From Planctomycetota bacterium (GTDB lineage Bacteria > Planctomycetota > Phycisphaerae > Sedimentisphaerales > Anaerobacaceae), in the NCBI GenBank assembly GCA_023135255.1, contig JAGLTN010000007.1:1-8061 (forward strand): a stretch of DNA of 8,061 nt, given 5' to 3'. The notes below the pieces were generated by a model. It did no database searches, was not told where the DNA came from, and worked only from the letters and a program-made list of their open reading frames with translations. This document shows, one piece after another, positions 5,201 to 8,061 of the stretch. Each line of letters begins with the position of its first letter. Within the stretch, counting starts at the first letter, position 1. The position numbers and the translations under genes are program-made.

Positions 5201-6730
5201 ATGTTTGAATCAACTGAAAAAGAAAATATCAGACCCAAAAGCCGGGCAGCGGAAATAGTAAACACGATCGAATGGCTTGTTACTGCATTCATTCTGGCTT
5301 TTGTATTCAGAGCCTTTGTAATGGAGGCTTTCAGGATACCTACCGGTTCGATGGCTGACACGTTAAAAGGTGCACACTTTCAGTTCAGGTGTCCTCAGTG
5401 CGGCCAGCAGTATGATTACGGGTTTGTTCCTGAATCTTATGGTCTCAGGAAAGACTCATTGCCACATCCAAGCCTGCAGATAAAAAGTACTTCAAGATGT
5501 CCTAACTGCGGCAGCTATAATACAAGCAATGGCACTTCGAAGATCGGCAATGGTGACAGGATACTCGTCCTCAAATGCCTCTACCAATTCTTCGAACCCA
5601 AACGATGGGATGTGATTGTGTTCAAAGACCCGCTTGACCCTAAGATAAATTACATAAAAAGGCTCATCGCCAAACCCGGAGAAACTGTTGAGATAATTGA
5701 CGGTGATATTTATATCGACGGCAAAATAGCGAGGAAGCCGCCAAAAGTCCAACAGGAATTATGGATGCCTGTGTATAATAATGACATGCAGCCTGTAAAG
5801 CCGAACCATGGCGTTTTTAATGGCCATCGATGGCAGCAGCCTTTCAGATCAGCAGAAGGTTCCAACTGGCACATCGACCCGCAAAACCCGACACGGTTTA
5901 CATTAGATACCCCTGCTGATAAGGTTAATACCTTGTTTTATGATACTAATCTCGGAAATAATTTCAGGTGTACATACGCATATAACAATATATCTGATTA
6001 CCGCAATATGGAATTTTGCAGTGATTTGAAAGTCAGCTTATACGCCCAGTTGCAGAGTAAGAACGCTTCTGTCGGTGCAGGGTTGAGTAAATATGACACT
6101 AAGTACAAAGCAATGGTTACTGGTGATGGTCAGATGACTATCAGCTCTGATATTGACGGGCAAACAAAAATACTTGCGCAGAAACAAATTAATATGTCGG
6201 TTGTGGGCAAAGCTGTGGCGGTTGAATTTATTAATGTTGACCACAAGCTTATATTCAATTTCGCTAAAGATAAATTGACTTTTGATTTGGGAACAGAGCC
6301 TAACAGTGTCGGCGAAATAAAACCTCAAAAGCAGGCAAAGCTGGAAATTTACGGCAGCGGAGAACTTACCTTATCACATCTTCGTATTGCAAGAGACAGT
6401 CATTACCTCAGTGTCACTGGGGAAAATCGCAAAAACAATTCGCATGGCCAGGGTATCTGTGGGCCATTTAAGCTCAACAAAGATGAGTTCTTCGTTTGCG
6501 GCGACAACAGCCCGAACAGCTATGACAGCAGATTGTGGAAAAATAAGGGAATCGGCAACAAAGGAAGATTTTTTAGAAAAGGTGTTGTGCCAAGAGAATA
6601 TCTTGTCGGTAAAGCACTTTTTGTTTATTGGCCAAATGGGTTCAGACCTTTCCCTAATTCAAGATTTGGTCTTATTCCCAACATTGGTCAATTAAGACTT
6701 ATCTACGGCGGCAGTGACAAAGAATTTTAA
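5201..6730 (+). CDS. lepB: Signal peptidase I with zinc-ribbon-like insert and large beta-rich insertion domain
   Basis: 509 residues, against roughly 200-320 for usual signal peptidase I. An N-terminal membrane helix (about 23-41) is followed by box B, FRIPTGSMADTL, with catalytic Ser50. Box C/D is GDRILVLK (118-125), RWDVIVFKDP and YIKRLIAKPGE with catalytic Lys153; box E is GDNSPNSYDSR (434-444). The Ser/Lys dyad is complete, so it should cleave signal peptides on the outer face of the membrane. Two insertions stand out. Residues 64-103 hold two CPxCG knuckles (C64/C67 and C100/C103) between boxes B and C. Residues about 200-410 form a beta-rich domain resembling a LamG/concanavalin-A-like sandwich (HWHID, VEFINVDHKLIF segments), between boxes D and E. 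The fold assignment is by eye. ATG 5201 follows an in-frame TGA (5192-5194) and has no good Shine-Dalgarno. The only membrane helix seen is N-terminal. The rhamnosidase downstream is a plausible substrate. Confidence 0.92.
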   Translation: MFESTEKENIRPKSRAAEIVNTIEWLVTAFILAFVFRAFVMEAFRIPTGSMADTLKGAHFQFRCPQCGQQYDYGFVPESYGLRKDSLPHPSLQIKSTSRCPNCGSYNTSNGTSKIGNGDRILVLKCLYQFFEPKRWDVIVFKDPLDPKINYIKRLIAKPGETVEIIDGDIYIDGKIARKPPKVQQELWMPVYNNDMQPVKPNHGVFNGHRWQQPFRSAEGSNWHIDPQNPTRFTLDTPADKVNTLFYDTNLGNNFRCTYAYNNISDYRNMEFCSDLKVSLYAQLQSKNASVGAGLSKYDTKYKAMVTGDGQMTISSDIDGQTKILAQKQINMSVVGKAVAVEFINVDHKLIFNFAKDKLTFDLGTEPNSVGEIKPQKQAKLEIYGSGELTLSHLRIARDSHYLSVTGENRKNNSHGQGICGPFKLNKDEFFVCGDNSPNSYDSRLWKNKGIGNKGRFFRKGVVPREYLVGKALFVYWPNGFRPFPNSRFGLIPNIGQLRLIYGGSDKEF

Positions 6731-6742
6731 ACCCTTCAGGGT
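6731..6742. repeat. Short palindrome directly after the signal peptidase stop codon
   Basis: ACCCT, centre TC, AGGGT: the exact reverse complement of the core (5132-5143) of the palindrome upstream of the same gene. It starts at the base after the TAA. Arms are 5 bp and no T run follows, so it is not an intrinsic terminator. Confidence 0.5.
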
Positions 6743-6751
6743 AATAAATGC

Positions 6752-6798
6752 CCGCGAATAAATCCGTAACTTGTTGTTTTTGAATTATTTACCCGCGG
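6752..6798. repeat. Long-loop inverted repeat with two copies of a CCCGCG-[AG]-ATAAA word
   Basis: CCGCG (6752-6756) and TAAAT (6759-6763) can pair with ATTTA (6787-6791) and CGCGG (6794-6798), leaving a 2x2 internal loop and a 23-base apical loop. Because CCGCGG is itself palindromic, the same bases also read as direct repeats: CCCGCGAATAAA (6751-6762) and CCCGCGGATAAA (6792-6803), 41 bases apart. This could be a weak terminator-like structure for the signal peptidase gene or a pair of protein-binding sites. Confidence 0.35.
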
Positions 6799-6826
6799 AT
6801 AAACGGTAAAATTCAATTGAGATCAG

Positions 6827-6832
6827 TATAAT
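6827..6832 (+). promoter_or_regulatory. Candidate -10 element for the rhamnosidase gene
   Basis: A perfect TATAAT lies 97 bases before the rhamnosidase ATG. No recognisable -35 is found at 16-18 bases upstream, so either an activator is needed or the match is fortuitous. Transcription from here would include the hairpin at 6856-6882. Confidence 0.25.
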
Positions 6833-6855
6833 TGGGCTGAACAAATAAAACTCTT

Positions 6856-6882
6856 AACCAGTAATAGCGGTTATTGTTGGTT
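6856..6882 (+). promoter_or_regulatory. Stem-loop in the leader of the rhamnosidase gene
   Basis: AACCAGTAATAG, loop CGG, TTATTGTTGGTT: a 12-bp RNA stem with three G-U pairs and a 3-base loop. It ends 31 bases before the Shine-Dalgarno (6914-6920). The G-U pairs would exist only in RNA, not in a symmetrical DNA site. The T tail (TTTG) is too short for a convincing terminator. A shorter related word (CAGTAGGTTATT) follows in the next 30 bases. Confidence 0.4.
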
Positions 6883-6929
6883 TGTAAAACAATCAGTAGG
6901 TTATTAATAAAACAAGGAGGTAGTTCATA

Positions 6930-8061
6930 ATGAAGCGCATCTTTACTATTCTTTTGTTAACATCATTTCTAATTGCGGGTATTTGTTTACCAGCACAAGG
7001 CGGACTATTTATGAAAAACAGCAAAATTACAGCTGTGAAGTTACGCACAGAGTATCATACTAACCCTCTCGGCATTGATATTACCAAACCCAGACTCAGC
7101 TGGATAATTGAATCCGGTGCAAAAGGCCAGATTCAGACAGCTTATCGGATACTTGTTTCCAGCTCACAGAAAAATCTCGACAAGCAAAAAACAGATATAT
7201 GGGATAGCGGCAAAGTTAACTCCGACAAAACCAGCCAGATCGAATACAAAGGCATCCCTTTAAAATCACGTATGCAATGCTTCTGGAAAGTGATGGTCTG
7301 GGATAAGAACGGTAAAGCTTCAAAATGGTCCGAGCCGACATTCTGGACAATGGGATTGCTGGACAAATCTGACTGGCAGGGGAAATGGATTGGCTACGAC
7401 GCGCCAAATCCTTATGAACCAAAAGACAAACCAAAACCACTAAGCCTTGAAGATTGCATGTGGTTATGGCACCCAAGTATTGGTAATTCAACAAGTCCTG
7501 CCCCCGGCCATATTTACTTCAGAAAAACTATTGATGTTAAAGGCAAGCTGAAAAGTGCCCGCAGTTGCATCGCCGTCGATAACGAGGCAAGATTCTTCGT
7601 TAATAGCCAGATGATAGATGGTATAAGTATGGGCAAAAGACATGAAACAGACCTGGTTAAGGCTTTAAAACAAGGGCAAAATATCATTGCCATCAACGCA
7701 ATAAACCATGGCGATTCACCAAACCCTGCCAGCATAATTGGCAAATTTGAGCTGGTCTACGAAGACGGAACAGCCGAAACATTCAAACTCGATGAAAGTC
7801 TGAAAGTTGACAACGTCTGGCGTGAGGGTACAGAATGGACCAAACCTGATTTCGATACCAGCAAATGGAAAAACTTAAAACCGACCGCCAAATGGGGCGA
7901 AGGGCCTTTCGGCAAACCAACCGCAGGTCAGCTTATACTGCCCCCGCCGCCATACCTTAGAAAAGAATTCAAACTTGAAAAACCAATCAGGCAAGCGTTT
8001 TTATACAGCTCTGCTTTGGGTATTTTTGAAACAAATATCAACGGAAAAAGAGTAGGCAACG
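6930..8061 (+). CDS. Secreted alpha-L-rhamnosidase (GH78-type), N-terminal part (3' end outside window)
   Basis: 377 codons are visible with no stop before the right edge. ATG 6930 has a strong AAGGAGG (6914-6920) nine bases upstream. Residues 1-24 (MKRIFTILLLTSFLIAGICLPAQG) are a signal peptide. Residues 33-142 match the Ig-like N-terminal domain of bacterial alpha-L-rhamnosidases: VKLRTEYHTNPLGIDITKPRLSW, AYRILVSSS, W(D)SGKV, CFWKVMVWD, SKWSEPTFW. DWQGKWIG (148-155) is the usual linker. A beta-rich segment (about 176-340) with HIYFRKTIDV, DNEARFFVN and NIIAINAINHG looks like a galactose-binding or CBM67-like module. PPPPYLRKEFKLEKPIRQAFLYSSALGIFETNINGKRVG (338-376) begins the family's next conserved domain. 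The catalytic (alpha/alpha)6 barrel should follow outside the window. The enzyme would remove terminal L-rhamnose from plant or algal polysaccharides outside the cytoplasm. Activity cannot be confirmed without the catalytic part. Confidence 0.88.
   Translation, partial: MKRIFTILLLTSFLIAGICLPAQGGLFMKNSKITAVKLRTEYHTNPLGIDITKPRLSWIIESGAKGQIQTAYRILVSSSQKNLDKQKTDIWDSGKVNSDKTSQIEYKGIPLKSRMQCFWKVMVWDKNGKASKWSEPTFWTMGLLDKSDWQGKWIGYDAPNPYEPKDKPKPLSLEDCMWLWHPSIGNSTSPAPGHIYFRKTIDVKGKLKSARSCIAVDNEARFFVNSQMIDGISMGKRHETDLVKALKQGQNIIAINAINHGDSPNPASIIGKFELVYEDGTAETFKLDESLKVDNVWREGTEWTKPDFDTSKWKNLKPTAKWGEGPFGKPTAGQLILPPPPYLRKEFKLEKPIRQAFLYSSALGIFETNINGKRVGN

Noticed and set aside
5068..5361. Minus-strand frame of 97 codons overlapping the signal peptidase start.
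   Set aside because: It is antisense to the conserved N-terminus of the signal peptidase, has no recognisable domain and has low-complexity composition.
7142..7744. Minus-strand frames (7142-7366, 7216-7494, 7514-7744) inside the rhamnosidase region.
   Set aside because: The plus strand carries an uninterrupted rhamnosidase reading frame with family motifs across this region.

Overview
The window looks like a chromosomal segment of a Planctomycetota bacterium, probably of the Phycisphaerae/Sedimentisphaerales type. This is inferred from gene content, not from a marker gene. The supporting traits are: a type II pseudopilin with an N-terminal GFTLVELLVVIAIIALL segment and a C-terminal H-X9-DG motif; an ECF sigma factor fused to a multi-pass membrane domain; an oversized signal peptidase I with a zinc-ribbon-like insert; and a secreted alpha-L-rhamnosidase. 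The DNA is moderately AT-rich with very AT-rich intergenic gaps. No tRNA, rRNA, CRISPR array, transposase or phage gene was found.

Left part (1-2165): the window opens inside a plus-strand calcineurin-like metallophosphoesterase (1-496). Seventeen bases after its stop begins a start-less remnant of a second metallophosphoesterase (514-717). The remnant keeps only the last metal-binding GHxH motif and the C-terminus. It converges on a minus-strand ECF sigma/membrane fusion gene (729-2165).

Middle part (2292-4739), all minus strand: in transcription order these are an HU/IHF-type nucleoid protein (4739-4425), a cold-shock protein (4315-4103), an HNH endonuclease (3863-3228) and the pseudopilin (3185-2292). 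A weak terminator follows the pseudopilin. The HNH and pseudopilin genes are 42 bases apart and could be co-transcribed. HU and the cold-shock gene are 109 bases apart.

Right part (4740-8061), plus strand: a 461-base AT-rich divergent intergenic region carries candidate promoters for HU (leftward) and for the signal peptidase (rightward). The 509-residue signal peptidase I gene (5201-6730) is bracketed by two copies, in opposite orientation, of a short palindromic element (ACCCTGAAGGGT and ACCCTTCAGGGT). After a 199-base gap with several inverted repeats comes a GH78-type alpha-L-rhamnosidase (6930 to the window edge) with its own signal peptide, strong Shine-Dalgarno and a hairpin in its leader.

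Themes: export and processing of secreted proteins (signal peptidase, pseudopilin, rhamnosidase) and gene regulation (ECF fusion, HU, Csp). I see no clear multi-gene novel system. The most unusual items are the domain architecture of the signal peptidase, the sigma-membrane fusion, the palindrome pair around the signal peptidase gene, and the metallophosphoesterase remnant.
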